Assembly: GCA_024036415.1 (NCBI GenBank)
Contig: JAMWET010003098.1
Span: 741,501-805,500, forward strand
DNA: 64,000 bases
Direction: 5' to 3'
DNA from: Prochilodus magdalenae
Lineage: Eukaryota; Chordata; Actinopteri; Characiformes; Prochilodontidae
In this document: in pieces, positions 46,333-58,744 of the stretch
How the letters are laid out: each line of letters begins with the position of its first letter
How positions within the stretch are numbered: position 1 is the stretch's first letter
Position numbers and translations under genes: made by a program
Notes under the pieces: generated by a model
What the model saw: the letters and a program-made list of their open reading frames with translations, nothing else
What the model was told of the DNA's origin: nothing
The model's database searches: none

Positions 46333-48748
46333 CTGCATGAACAAAGAGAAGCGAATAAAGTAAGAATGGCTTTTTTTCCAAATTACAGAGAAAACTTATG
46401 TCCGTTTTCAAAAATGGCCACTGAGTTTTCCAAGTGCTCTGTTACTCTAATATTTGCCAAAGTATGAGGTAAAAAAGATCCTATATCCTATATGGCATGA
46501 CAATACAAATACTTCACATACCACAGGCAAAGCAACAGCAATAATACATGCTTGTTGATTCATTTGTCAATTTGACTGTAACCAATATCCAAAGCAAGCA
46601 CTGATATCCTCAACAAGGTAGGTGTGAAATGATCAAGAGGAAGATGGAAAAAGAAAGTAATTAAAAATGACTTAAAACTTGATTTAAAGATAGAAAGGAA
46701 ATGACATCAACTGTGCAAGACCATCAAAACTACATGACATTGCAAGACATTACTTTCAGTGTACTTCTTTTCAAAATTTCAAAATAAACAAAGGCTTTTA
46801 AAGTAAAAAAAAAATATTCAGTCAATATTCTGATAACAATAGACTTGATTCAAGTGGCAATGTAAACAGCATTTCCTGGATCACATTAAGGTCTAAAAAT
46901 CTCATTAAGAAATCTGATAAAGAGACCTGGATTTTAGTTTTGCATTGTGTTTACCATGTTTTATTCAATGAGTTTATTCAAATTAGCTTATTACCTGACT
47001 CATGTAAACGGGAAGTATCCCATTGTCTGATTACCCGAGTGCATGTAAACATGGTAAATGATTTACTGATAAAATGTGATGTTCTGCAGCTATCAGATTA
47101 TTGAGTGCACATAAACACACTCACTGTTCTAGATCAGTGGCCTCCAACCCTCCTCCTGGACAGCTACGTCCCTGCTAAGTTTAGCTCCTTTCTGTAGTCA
47201 GTAAGGTGGAGGGTTTTTTTGCCATCCAGACTGTTCAAAATCAATTAGCATATAATCTGTATAAACCCAGACTTGGATCTGGTCTGGCATTCTGAACAAG
47301 GCCTTACTCAGTTAGAACAGTGGTGATGACAGGAACCAATGCCTCTAATGGATACGTCACAGCAAAGTTTTTTAAGGTCTATTCAGGGTGGAGGGTCACC
47401 CACTTACTATTCAAAAAGTACCACTTATCATCAGCATTACATTCTGGATAGTAAATAATTCACATCAGTGTAGGGTCTAAATTAATCTGTTTACATCTCA
47501 ATTAACAAGTTACATAGAAATTGAAAGTAAAAAAATAAGAAAATAAAGCAATTAAAGGTTATTGCTTCGGATCTGAAAATTGTTTCTGTCCCTTCTCTCA
47601 CTGTGAAAAGACAATGTGAGTCTGAAAAATGTGTACCTGTCATAAAGGTGTTACTGAAAAAAACACACACACACACATATATTCAAAACAACAGGAGGCA
47701 ATACATGTACATGTAAGATGTGGAGTTTCTAAGACTTAACTAGTTATATGTGGAAGAAAAACTGAAAACAAGGCTGCAATATTAGCTAAGGTGGATACAA
47801 TAAATACTAAATACTGTGACATTATATTTTGTGGTGTTTTCCACTTTTTGTTCCTGATGCGTATAATTAATATCCTCTACTTATAAGAGATTTTGACTAG
47901 AATTGGTTCTGGTTTTTAAACAGTACTGTGGGCAATCATCTATGCATTTATTTATTCATTTGTCATAATTGTTAAAACATGTTACCAGATTACAGATTAC
48001 CCCTAACATAAAATCTGGAGGAATTGTGTGAGAATATTCGTGCTGCGTGCGATGGATTATCACAGGACCCCATTAGTAACCTCTGCAACTCCATGCTGAA
48101 ACGTGTGGCAGACTAACGCCATACTGAGAGACACTACTTTTGTATGTGTAGCTCAATAAATATTCCACATATCAGCCTAAATTTAACATCATTTATTTTC
48201 CTGATAACCTTTATCTATCCTTCCTTCCCACACTGGTGAGTGTAGTTTGAGGGTTATAAAGAAAAGAACTACGTCTAGCTTTGATAATTATGCACAAAAG
48301 GAACACCAAAATATTCACACACGATAGTCCTTAACTAGGCTTCAGCAGTAATAAAGGCTGGACATCACCTCAAGCCATTTCTGAAGGACTGTGTAGTTCT
48401 AGTCTTCAGTGTACAGGTTGGGAACTGAGAAACTGTATCTCACCTCCTTTTTAAGACAGTCCCGCATCAGACGATCCACATCATTACATGTCCCAAAGAA
48501 CTTGAGGACGTTGTGCTGAGGATGAAATTCACAACAAAAATTCAGGCATGGAAAATAATGTGCCCTCATTTTGTCAATAAGACAGAAAGGGGGCATATTT
48601 TAAGTAAATGTATCTGGGAAACGGGAAGGAAAATGCAGGCATAATAAAGATGGATGGCTGCTCTCACCTCCTTATGGCACTGTTTGAGTTGTGTTATCAG
48701 CTCATTGCATTCATCAGTATGTAAATGGGCTGACAGATCTGGGTGCAT
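46249..48748 (-). CDS. cmc2: CMC2, C-x9-C motif-containing protein 2
   Basis: Small mitochondrial intermembrane-space protein of the twin CX9C class, linked to cytochrome c oxidase biogenesis and normally oxidised by the CHCHD4/Mia40 relay. Three minus-strand exons join in frame: 48748-48668 (27 codons), 48515-48444 (24 codons) and 46332-46249 (27 codons plus TAA at 46251-46249), giving 78 residues; human CMC2 has 79. The start [14 protein letters not shown] is the family signature. The two motifs are [11 protein letters not shown] and [11 protein letters not shown], each with exactly nine residues between cysteines, and HNVLKFFG lies between them. All junctions are GT/AG on the minus strand. 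A tttgcag acceptor 20 nt before the ATG (exon edge at 48768) implies a non-coding first exon further right, toward CENPN. Confidence 0.93.
46860..47130 (-). repeat. Unclassified inverted-repeat element, opposite copy
   Basis: Its reverse complement matches 40151-40640: gtgcactcaataatctgata near the end and taaggtctaaaaatct near the start. Confidence 0.55.
48020..48240 (+). mobile_element. 3' fragment of a Tc1/mariner-type relic
   Basis: It reads [20 protein letters not shown], the transposase C-terminus also seen at 12530. Then tgtgtagctcaataaatatt follows, a tail nearly identical to the 12110-12758 relic. Confidence 0.65.
48444..48515 (-). CDS. cmc2: CMC2 second coding exon
   Basis: It encodes [20 protein letters not shown] followed by LKKE, carrying the second CX9C pair. 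The acceptor is catcctcag and the donor gtgaga on the minus strand. The intron to the first coding exon is only 152 nt. Confidence 0.93.
48668..48748 (-). CDS. cmc2: CMC2 first coding exon
   Basis: ATG at 48748-48746. The exon encodes 27 residues ending CHKE, with the first CX9C pair, and its donor gtgaga follows at 48667 in minus-strand reading. Confidence 0.93.
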
Positions 48749-49187
48749 CCTGAGTTAAGGCTTCTTAACTGCAAATAAACATGACAACACCTGTACAGTA
48801 CTGGCCATAGTTCCCCTTGTTAGAGGGACATTTTGGAAAAATACAAAATCCTTAAAATACTGTTTAAATATATTACACTAATGTTTTATATTTATCATGT
48901 TGGTATTGATATTGTCACCTGTAAGGCGTGTTATAAGTGCTATAAACATAACTAAATAGGTTTAGAGGTTAAATAGCAAAGATGACATATTTAAAAACTA
49001 GCACGTTCGTTACCCTGGGCTATAATTGTATGCAAATATTTTTGTCCATTTTCTATGTGAATACAAATATATACAGAACACACTTGAGCAGATGTTCATG
49101 CAGAATCACATGTTCTTGCTTAAATTAACTTATTGGAAGATAAAAACAAAAACAGGCTTGTGCAAAATGGCTTTTCCAACATTTTTT

Positions 49188-49191
<4 letters not shown>

Positions 49192-49265
<74 letters not shown>
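49192..49265. repeat. (TA)n microsatellite
   Basis: About 36 uninterrupted TA units between CMC2 and CENPN. Confidence 0.95.
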
Positions 49266-49266
<1 letters not shown>

Positions 49267-50635
49267 CACAAAAGACATTTCAGCTCATCTCAAAGATGCT
49301 TCACGCCAGAAAATGCAGTCCTGCTGCCCCACAGCCCAATACCAGCCTACACCCCTCTAGCTGACACTTGAATTTGGTGACCTTACAGTCATGCGTGGCT
49401 GCTCCACAGTATCCTATTCTATCGGCAGTGCTTTCCTATAGAGACTTTACAGCAGCAGGTGACCTTAAAGGGCCCAGATCATGGTAGGCCAATATAGGGA
49501 CTTCGTTTTTTAAACAAAGTCCATACATTGAATCTATGCTGCCTATAACAGCCTATTTTGAATTCACTGAGTCTGCTATGTCACAGGAACCTACTCATTT
49601 ATGTATATCCATCTTTTCAGTCTATAGCAGCATAGCACCAGCCACTAACATGAAGGTTCTAATGAGAACCCCAGAGCCCCAATCAGAACGGATCTGGTTT
49701 AACCTATAAACAGCCATATAAAGATAATAAAGAGATAAAGAGAGGATTTAAATCTTTCATATAAAATGAATTCATGATCATAACTATAATTAGAAGTGGT
49801 GTCTGGGTACCTTTAAACACATAGCTAGTGTATCTCACACTAAAGGATACTACAGCCTCCCCATCCCATCCCATCACTCATGCTGGTGTCTTCCTTTACT
49901 AGATACCTAGATAGATAAGTGAAGGAAAGACAAAGCAGTCCAGTAATAGTCCCAATGATCTTTCTGTAAGTATTAAAACAGAGCACATTGCCTCCGCTTA
50001 GCAGTGAACCTGGTCAAACAGCTTTCGCTTAAATTGAGCAAAGGTGAAGGACTCCGGATGAACATAGACAGGAAAACAACATGCCGGCAGCTCAGTGTGG
50101 TCCAGCCCAATAGATCATCACAATGACAGCCACATGTGAGTTTAGGAGGCTGCACAGTTCATCAGACTGACAAGACTGCCGAAAAATTTGCTGCCTATAA
50201 TCACACCAAATTCATTTCATAACGCAGAACGACCTAGAGCAAACGGTCAAAGCTAGAGGTTAAAGTTTTGACCTCGAGTTGTTAGATCCACTTTATTAAA
50301 ACCTCCGGATTAGCCAAACACCTACCGATATACTGCTACAGTGCAATAATCGTCTGTACAATGATCAAAGCCCTTGTGTAACACAATATTCATAAAAAGA
50401 ACATAGCCTGCTAGTCACAAACTGCCGTTCTGCTTGGCATTCATACCAGTGAATGAGACAACTGTCGGTAGTTGTCCAGTGAAAGAAATGTTAAATTCAG
50501 ACCTGGTGTTCTTCAGCTTACAGTGATAAGATCAGGTTTTAAGCTGCTCGAAAAACATTTAAATGTTGTCACGTTTCTACCACACTAGCTCTTTAGTTAT
50601 CACCCGACCATGGCATGAGTCGACTGACGTTTCGG

Positions 50636-50649
50636 CCAGCAGATGGCAG
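50636..50649 (+). promoter_or_regulatory. CTCF-type core motif
   Basis: CCAGCAGATGGCAG fits the vertebrate CTCF core CCASYAGRKGGCRS at every position. It lies in the divergent interval about 530 bp before the CENPN ATG. Binding is not shown by sequence alone. Confidence 0.5.
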
Positions 50650-51178
50650 CACACTCGACAGTCCAGAAACCAAAGTAAAATAATACACACAACAGTACGA
50701 TTATATTACCATATACTACTATATACTACTATTTGATTAATTTTAAAAATATTAATATTAACAATCACTATTTATCGACTAATATTTATTATTATTTGGT
50801 GTTCTTTGCAATCTCATCGTAAAGTTTTACTGTTTCTCAAATTATCTCGGACTTTTATTTTGACACATTTGGATACCGGAATATGCGTATTGTGACGTTT
50901 CACCGGTTTTTGAATGTTGCCTTTTACCGCTGATCTGAGACCGGTTTTATTGTTTTTCCTTAAGCTGTTGAAACAGCAGTCAGACTCGTCTAACTGATTC
51001 TGCATCAGCCGGAAAGAGGAGCGCTAGAAAAGGCCAGTTCCAGTTCTTGGCGGTTTATTTTGATTCCGCTTTGGGCACTGAAATGTAGCTGTTGTTTTAG
51101 CCGATGCGATGTTTGTTTTTATGCTGTATGCTTTATCGTGTTAGTTCTTTGCAGGAAAAAGTGTAATTTGTTCCTAAA

Positions 51179-52585
51179 ATGGATGAACAAGCGAGGACTA
51201 TTTTACAACGGATCATACGGAAAATACCTAACAAAAAATTAGAAACGACTTTGAGAGCTTGGGATCATTTGTCGAGCGAGCAGTTACAGTCTCTGGATTA
51301 TGCTCAGCCGAAATGGCTGTTTTTGGAAAACTTAATATCCAGATGCGAGGTGGGTAGTCAAACTACCTATATGTATTTAACATGTCATTGTTAACAGTAT
51401 TACATGTGCAGCTCCTTGAGGTGGTTTAGCTGCATTGTTAGCTTGCTACTTGGACTTGTACGACTGACTGAACGAGCGTAACGCCTGAATGTTGTGACTT
51501 TGTTCCCTCCCCAGGAAAACAGACTGAGTTTAAAAGATGTGACCAAGCTGGAGATGGTCTGTGAGTGCGTTTTCTTTATCTTAATGCTTTTAATGTTTAA
51601 CATTACTGACCTGAAGAGGCTTTCACAGTCCTGTGTCCAGTAGGAATGACCCCTACATCCAGGGCTGGGTATTGTTTACAGTTTTTAAACGATAAGATAC
51701 TTTTGCACCTATACATTCTCATTTAAAAAGAATGAATGCTAAAAATATTGTGCATATAGCATTATTATTATTATACAAAAATCTGTTTTATATGTAGAAG
51801 ATGAATAATGCAGAACAAATCTTTTTTGTTTAACAGACCGCTGACTTTAATAAAATGCTTACAGAATAGAGGCAGGCAATATTAATATTACAATACTTCA
51901 GGAAGTTACTTACAGTGTCTAAAGTTAGAACAGACAGAATAGTGTCAAATAAAAAAAGCAAATAAACTATAACAAAATATAAATATTCTATTAAGGTAAT
52001 TTGACATTTGGATCAAACATACTCAGAATTACAGAACTTTTTTTCTGTTTGGTGAAATCAGAATCAAGTTTTATTTGCAAAGTATGTTTACACATACAAG
52101 GAATTAGCCTAACTACATTAGCTAACAGTACAGAGAGTAACAAGATTACACACAGTACAAACACGCACATCCTGACACACACACACACGATACCTCGCAT
52201 ATCTGTAAACCTGACACTGGGTGGAGATGTATATGTATATGGCAGTGCTGGGTGCAGCAGTCCGGATGTAGAGGCAGATTAGGGCTTATAAAGTGCAGTA
52301 CAAGGAAAAAAACACCAGTCAGAGACATTCAGTACAGAGGATGGGATGATGTGTGATGCTGTTACTAAGATAAATACGATGAATTAAAAGTGCAGTACAG
52401 CAGAACAGGAAGTGAGAAAAGTGTCCTGAATATGGATTCTAATCTGCATTACAAATGTTCATCTGTTCATTAGTGTGATTACTGCCTCTGATGTGTTGTA
52501 CCTAAAGTAAGAACTCAAGTAGTTTCAGTGTTGGTGGGGGTGTTTAAACTACTGCTTCTACTGAAGCACTAATATTAATAATGCC

Positions 52586-52616
<31 letters not shown>

Positions 52617-55116
52617 TAATCCTTCTGCGTATTTATTTTTATGTGTTGTTGTTATTATTAGCTAATCGTTTTGATCCATATTTTGTTTAATACTAGTTCA
52701 CATAGACAACCCTAATCAAGGAAAATGGCATGCCTGCCAGCTTTTTCAAGCAGAAGGTAAGTTTATGTCCATTGCATGCAAGTAAGATTCAATATGCGTC
52801 TGTAAAAACATTAGTGTGTAGTTCATGGACAAATCAAATGAACTTTTTTTGTCTGTTTTTTTGTCTGCAGATGATGCACTTTCTGTGAATTTCATCCAGT
52901 TTAGGGAGCAGTTCATAGCTCACTTGGAGGAAGTTATCCGACATGTAATGAACCATACGAATTTGTGTATATGCCAAATCATTATATGCTCACAATGTAT
53001 TTAAAAGCATAGCAGTCCTGATTGGTTAAAATAATAGACTTGAATGGATGCCGCCAATGCTATGTGTCAGAACCTGAATACAGACACTCTTAGATGAATC
53101 TGGGGATTATTTCTGTCTAAGAATTGTCTCTTAGGATATATTATTGTAGATGAAATGACAGAAATATAATTTCATTTTTAGAGTTTACTTTATGAGTAGC
53201 TGTAATTGGTTTTGGAAAGAACCTCTATTCTTAATTTAAAGGGTAAATATTATAGATTATGCTTGATGGTAATTATAATACTTTAAGACTGCATAATATG
53301 ATGCGGTGTAGAAAGTCAAATTTCTTAGCTCTGTCCCAGCATATATTCTATCACTTAATCTTTTGCTTTTGTAGGTATCTGTCAGGACAAAGAAGCTCGA
53401 GGATGGTGCAGTTTGGATTCGTATCGCGTGGGGAGACAACTTCAGTAAACCCAACCACCTCAAACCAACTTACGTGGTGCATTACCTACAGACTCCATAT
53501 GTGTTCATCCTTAATCTCATGCCCAAGCACAAGTCTTACCTGTATCAGGTGATACATTAGAATTGTTACATTTTAATTCTGCAACAATTTGACCATCCAT
53601 ATTACTTATGACACTTTTTCCTCTGACCCCTGGCTAGGCTCTAGTTTTGTCCACCAAACATGTGTCGATAAAGGAAGCCCATCTGAGTTCTAAAAGCCTC
53701 AGTGCAATAAGGGACATTCTCATGAGACAGTATCAACAGGTAGAGTAGATTGATATCACATTTCCTTTAGACTAGTCAGATTTCACTATTAAATTAAGTT
53801 GACAGTTAACCATTTTTAATTACAGGTGTTCCCAACAAATCAGGAAAGGACCTTAAAGGAAAGAAATGCTTCAAGTATGTACTTTCTTTTCTCTGTCTTG
53901 CTAATGCTAAAGCACCCTGATTTCAAGAGGAGTGTAAGTGACCTTTACTTTTCCTAATTGACTTTGGTGTGTTATAAAGCTAATAAATGGTGTCCATGTT
54001 TGGATGTGTTTTTTTTTTTTTGTTTGTTTGGTTTTTTTTTTCCCCCGTATAGATCCCAAAATAGAAAAAGAGCATGCTGACTGTGCTGAAAGAAGACATC
54101 AGATGGCCTGCGAGGCATTTGGGGACGGGGTCCTGCCAAAGCTGGAAACTGCTGTGTACAGGGTGTGTGGCACAGCTTGTTTCAAAATGCGCACTGAATG
54201 TACAAAACATTGCGACACCTACTCTGTCTCTTGAAAATGACTTCACGCATGTCTTATTTATACCATCCTCTTCCTCTTATTCCTTTTATCCCAGTTTGCT
54301 GCAATAACGCATTTAATTTGTTGGAGCATGGAATTAACAACATATTTAACAAGAGGCCGGTGCTTACGCAAGTGCTTCCAAAAGTTGTGTTGGGTAGCTT
54401 GGTACTCAGTGTGTACACTTTGTGTTTATTTTATTCCATAAATGTTCTAACCGTGAACTGAGGTCTGGTGGTTGAGTACAGCTCATATTTCTTTAAAGTA
54501 GTACTGAAAAGAACAAGACAACTTTACTGGTTGTGATATTTACTGAATATTTACAGTATTGTGTTTGCACGTGTTGATGTGGTGCTGATCTTGTTTAACC
54601 TTCACACAGCTTGAAACAAGATACAGAGGCAACAGCAACAATACTCTCAATGATAAAGATGAACTCTTCAGAGGTGTGGTCAAGTTCTCTAGCAGCAACC
54701 TCCTGGAGTCCTTCCGTCACTGTGTGTCTGCAGGTAAGCAGCTTCCTAGTGATGGTGGGAAACAATAATAGACAGCCATATGACTACAAGCTGTGAAAAA
54801 AAAAGGTTGGTTTTGCAGGCTTATAGCAAAAGTGTGTTTCACCACATGGTGGCAGTGCAAGCATCTTTTCTGACTTTGATCTGTCTGTGTTGCTCAGGCA
54901 CACATGACAGATGGCAAGCTGTCTATTGCTTCTTACATATTTTCTTTCTACCTGAAAAGAAAATTTACTAATGCTTTGTTGCTTTTTTTGACAGGCATGG
55001 CTGAGGGTCCGGTTACTCCCTTGCTGTCCTCCATCACACAGAAAGGGAGGAACTACTTTGTGATCAATGACAAAGTCACAGGAGCTGCCAGCCAGACTCC
55101 TGCTCACAAGACTTGA
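51179..55116 (+). CDS. cenpn: CENPN, centromere protein N
   Basis: Kinetochore protein of the constitutive centromere network that, with CENP-L, recognises the CENP-A nucleosome. Ten exons join in frame: 51179-51349, 51515-51560, 52697-52756, 52871-52944, 53375-53548, 53638-53739, 53826-53874, 54053-54162, 54610-54733 and 54995-55116 (TGA 55114-55116). The product is 343 residues; human has 339. The N-terminal helical (pyrin-like) domain begins MDEQARTILQRIIRKIP and keeps Arg11, the residue reported to contact CENP-A in human. The central block EDGAVWIRIAWGD and KPTYVVHY is the most recognisable family segment. The C-terminal part carries LETRYRG, VVKFSSSNLLES and GPVTPLLSSI. All introns are GT/AG. 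The gene is 2.4 kb from the divergent CMC2 start codon. Confidence 0.94.
51561..52696. other. CENPN intron 2
   Basis: 1.1 kb. It holds a short (CA) run near 52176-52188 and an (AAT)n tract at about 52586-52613; otherwise nothing is recognised. The other CENPN introns are mostly under 450 bp and featureless. Confidence 0.8.
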
Positions 55117-55265
55117 TGCAGCAGATTGCAAGGACTCTGCTTGCATGAGCAGTACAAGTATGCTTCAGTTTATGTGCATGTATGTGTGTGTATATTTGTA
55201 TGCATGCGTGTTATCTACAGTTAAAACCCTGTTCAGCAATGGTTAATCATTTTTACAAAGTTTTA

Positions 55266-55271
55266 AATAAA
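55266..55271 (+). promoter_or_regulatory. CENPN polyadenylation signal
   Basis: A canonical AATAAA lies 150 nt after the CENPN stop codon, within taaataaagattt. It is the first AATAAA after the stop and gives a short 3' UTR. Confidence 0.7.
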
Positions 55272-56329
55272 GATTTTTATCGAAGATTGATATTTTCTGT
55301 ATGTCTCATGTAGATGGCAGTAAGATGGCAGTTTATTGGGCAACACATTTAGTTTAAGGTTTTTAAGGATGTTGTTACTGAAGTTTTGAGTAAAACATGG
55401 AAGTGTTTTGAATAGTAATGCCTTGTAGTGTCTGATATTTTTATTATTTTGATTACTGTTTTGAGATAATTAAGGTAGGAAATTAAACTTAAAACATATA
55501 TGTAAAATTGTGTCCTGCTTTTCTCTAGATGAACATTAGAAGCCCATGTTCTCCAGAAAAATTAATTCATCAGCTGTCTGTGCTGTGAAAATCAATAGAT
55601 CAATTGGAATTGTATATGGTACAGTATGGTCGAATGTTTAGGGGGGTTTTCAGTACAGATATGATTTTTTTTTTTTATTTTTTTTATTTTTTTTTTTTTT
55701 ATAGGAGGAACTCTACATTAAAGGGGAACTAATTAAATAGTAAACAAAGCCAGTCCGAGATGTTTGATGTGAAATGTCTTTTTCTAAGGAAAGTTGCTGA
55801 GTCAAAGTAGTTTACAGAGGTGGTGATAGCAACTATCTGGAGCGTTTACAGTCTCTGAAAGCTGTATCACTGAAGGTTATTAGGTGAAATGGTCAGAAAT
55901 GTGCTTTATGGTTGACTGTTTTGCCTTAGTTTTGGCTTAAAATGATTTTAAAAAATTATTTAATCCATTCATGGTGGAAGGCTACTTGCACAGTGTTATA
56001 TGACAAAATAGTACATTTTCTTTTTATTGTATAGATTTATAACCTTACCTTTATCAACATTGCTAAGACTGAGGGTGGCTTGAGATAGTATTTGTGTTGT
56101 TGTCGAGACCCCTGGTTCCCATCACCATCACTGTAAAGAAATCAGGTTCTGTAGTTTTCCCAAATCAAACCACTCCGAATGACTATTACATCACGAGGAC
56201 TGATTCATTTATATCCATTCATGCGCGTGAGAATAAATCATTTTTGTTTATTAGTCCACTTAAAGCAATTATATTTATTTCTGAATTATAGTTATGCTAT
56301 TATATTATTAATATTGTAGCTACATGCTG
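55272..56329. other. CENPN-ATMIN intergenic region
   Basis: About 1 kb of AT-rich sequence with a T-rich tract near 55665-55700. No gene or repeat family was recognised. The two genes are in tandem. Confidence 0.7.
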
Positions 56330-56434
56330 TTGCCAGGACGCGGTGGGCGGGCTGTAGTGGTTGCTAAGCGCTGCCGGAAGTGCTCGCTTTAAAAGGTGCG
56401 CTAAAGGCTGCGCTGCCCGTTCCTCCACTCAAAC
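56330..56434 (+). promoter_or_regulatory. ATMIN promoter / 5' UTR region
   Basis: This is a GC-rich island in AT-rich surroundings directly before the ATMIN ATG. It holds a GC-box-like gggcggg, an ETS-like ccggaagtg and, across the start codon, aaacATGGCCGCC, which resembles a YY1 site. No convincing TATA box lies at the usual place, although ctttaaaagg occurs within it. Promoter function is inferred. Confidence 0.5.
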
Positions 56435-58243
56435 ATGGCCGCCGCCACCGCAGCGGACGAGTCAGGTCCGCGTCCCAGCAGCCAGACATGCGACGAGGAG
56501 CCCCCGTGTCAGCCCAGGGAAATCATTAAACCCTCCATCACGGAGCTAACCAAAGAAGTGCGCACCAATATCCTCTGTACGGTTGAAGGATGCGGGAAAA
56601 TCCTCCCCAACACTCCGGCTCTCAACATGCATCTGGTCAAGTCGCACAGAGTGAAGGTAGCTAGTGTGCTAGCTAGCGAGCTGACAGTCTTTGAGCAGCT
56701 TGTCTAAACTAGTAGCTTCACGTATGTAGTTCTGATACCGGGAGTGTTTTCGCTCTGCATTTGACTGTCATTTTCGAACTGTGGTGATAAACAGACGGAG
56801 TAGCCAGTTTGCTAGCTAGCTGATTAGCTGCGTTTGATTTAAGGTGGAGCGGGGTTAATAAGAAGCAGCTTCGTGTTGTTGTTAGGAATGGTGAGAAACT
56901 AGCTAGCAACCTTCATGACGGGCAGTTGGTTTGATTAACAGTTGCTAATGTTGTTATGGTATTCGAGCTTAGTATGTTGATGTTTGTGGCAGCTTTGCCG
57001 TGTTACCTATGAAATATTAAGCACAAGGCTAGGAGATGCTTAGGTGGTCCGCATTGCGAACACTAGCATACAACGCAGCCTGACCACACATCATTGCATC
57101 TTCCATCAGATCAGCTCGCTTGAATCTATGTTTTAAGGTAATGCTATATGAATGTTTGTGATTACCCGTGAAGGAAAAGCGTAAACAGTAACATGACCAC
57201 AGTTTATATGACCAATAGCTGCATTGGCTGCTGGTTGCACACATTAAGTCCTGTGTCTCCGACCACTTGGACCACTGCTATGCTGTAAAGGGTGCACTGT
57301 CCTAGCCCGTGGGACACTCACCACTGTTTTGTGCCTTCCCTAATCAGACAGTAAGGGTGTAACAGTGTGTAGTGTGCAGTTGTGGTCTCTTAATACAATA
57401 TTGTGACAATCTGCATCATGGGGAATGAACCATTAAATATGCCATCTAATCCAACTACACTGATTAAGCAGTAATGTCTAGTGATAATAATCATCACTAA
57501 TCAATACCTCACTCTCTATCACTCATCCCGCCTCCCTCCTGTAATGCCATTAGGAAACTGTGCAACAACAGCTTTAGACTTTTCATTCATCTTCATTTGA
57601 CTTTTGTTCAAGATGTGATGATCATAAAGTAACCTGGACCCAGTTTCATGACTCAAGGTGTTGACCTAATTAACAACCTCCTGCTGTGCTGTGTAAAGTG
57701 TGTTACGGTAAGACGCACAATGACCCTTACTTTGCCCCAATGATGGTCAATTAGTTAAGACATTGTTGCTGTCTGAGGGAGGGGTTAGTGTAAGTTTAGC
57801 CCAGACCATTCTTCTAACATTACCTCTGTTTATTTGTTTGCATTCCTGCCTTTGCCTGAAAGGGGATCAGGCCGTCCAAGACGACAAAGTGGTGATGAAC
57901 ATGTCTGATGTAGTTATTTGATACTTTTTGAGTTGGGTAGAGTATCAGTCTGGTGATAGCAGCACTGAAGGAGACCTCTTTGAGTATTCGTCCTGGCTTG
58001 AGGGACCGACAACATGAGTAATACAGCAGCCCTGGTCAGCAGTTTCAATGCATTTGATCAGGATCTAAATGGTGTTTGTTGATACTATATTGATTCTCAA
58101 GCACAGTGTCAGTTTTTCATTAATGGTGTACAGTCAAAGATTGCTGGCAGGCAGTGGTTTATTCGGTGGTGTTTAAACTTTAGATATTGGTGTTATAATC
58201 CATTTTCAGCCATTGGACTGTATATTGGACTGGATATATACAT

Positions 58244-58310
<67 letters not shown>

Positions 58311-58713
58311 GTATGTGTGTGTGTGTGTATGTATGTGTACAGTATAGTGGTAGAATAGAAAGTAGGAAGTAGTTCTAACGCGTTGAGGATTATTGATTAG
58401 AGCCTATGGCTGTAACTTGCACTTTGACCTTGTGTATGTATTTACCCTGAAGCAGTTTTCCCCTTCATGGTTCTTATCTATGGCTGCTCATCCTGTTCAA
58501 TTTCTCCTGTGTACATTCTCTGCTCTGGCCCTCTCGGCATGTTCCTGCTGGCAGAAGAGGGTTGACAAACAAAATGTACCCCTGGTCTCCTACTTGTTCT
58601 TTCTTTGGGACACACAAATGCTGTGATTTTTTTAGGACTTGCCTCTGTAATGTAACACTCTTGCAGTATCCAGCCTTTGAATTAGGAGCTATGAATTTTC
58701 AGACTGCAGGAGT

Positions 58714-58744
<31 letters not shown>

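Larger units (their letters stand above)
46333..48443. other. CMC2 last intron
   Basis: 2.1 kb between the second and last coding exons, with two repeat relics listed separately and otherwise AT-rich sequence. Confidence 0.8.
48749..51178. promoter_or_regulatory. CMC2-CENPN divergent intergenic region
   Basis: The two start codons point away from each other across 2.4 kb. CMC2 has a splice acceptor 20 nt before its ATG, so its true promoter lies further right. CENPN has an acceptor-like tttgcag ending at 51154, 24 nt before its ATG, so it too may have a non-coding exon. A (TA)n array at 49192-49265 and a CTCF-like site at 50636-50649 lie inside, and tttttgaa (CHR-like) occurs near 50910. A shared promoter is inferred from geometry and from the human arrangement. 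Confidence 0.45.
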
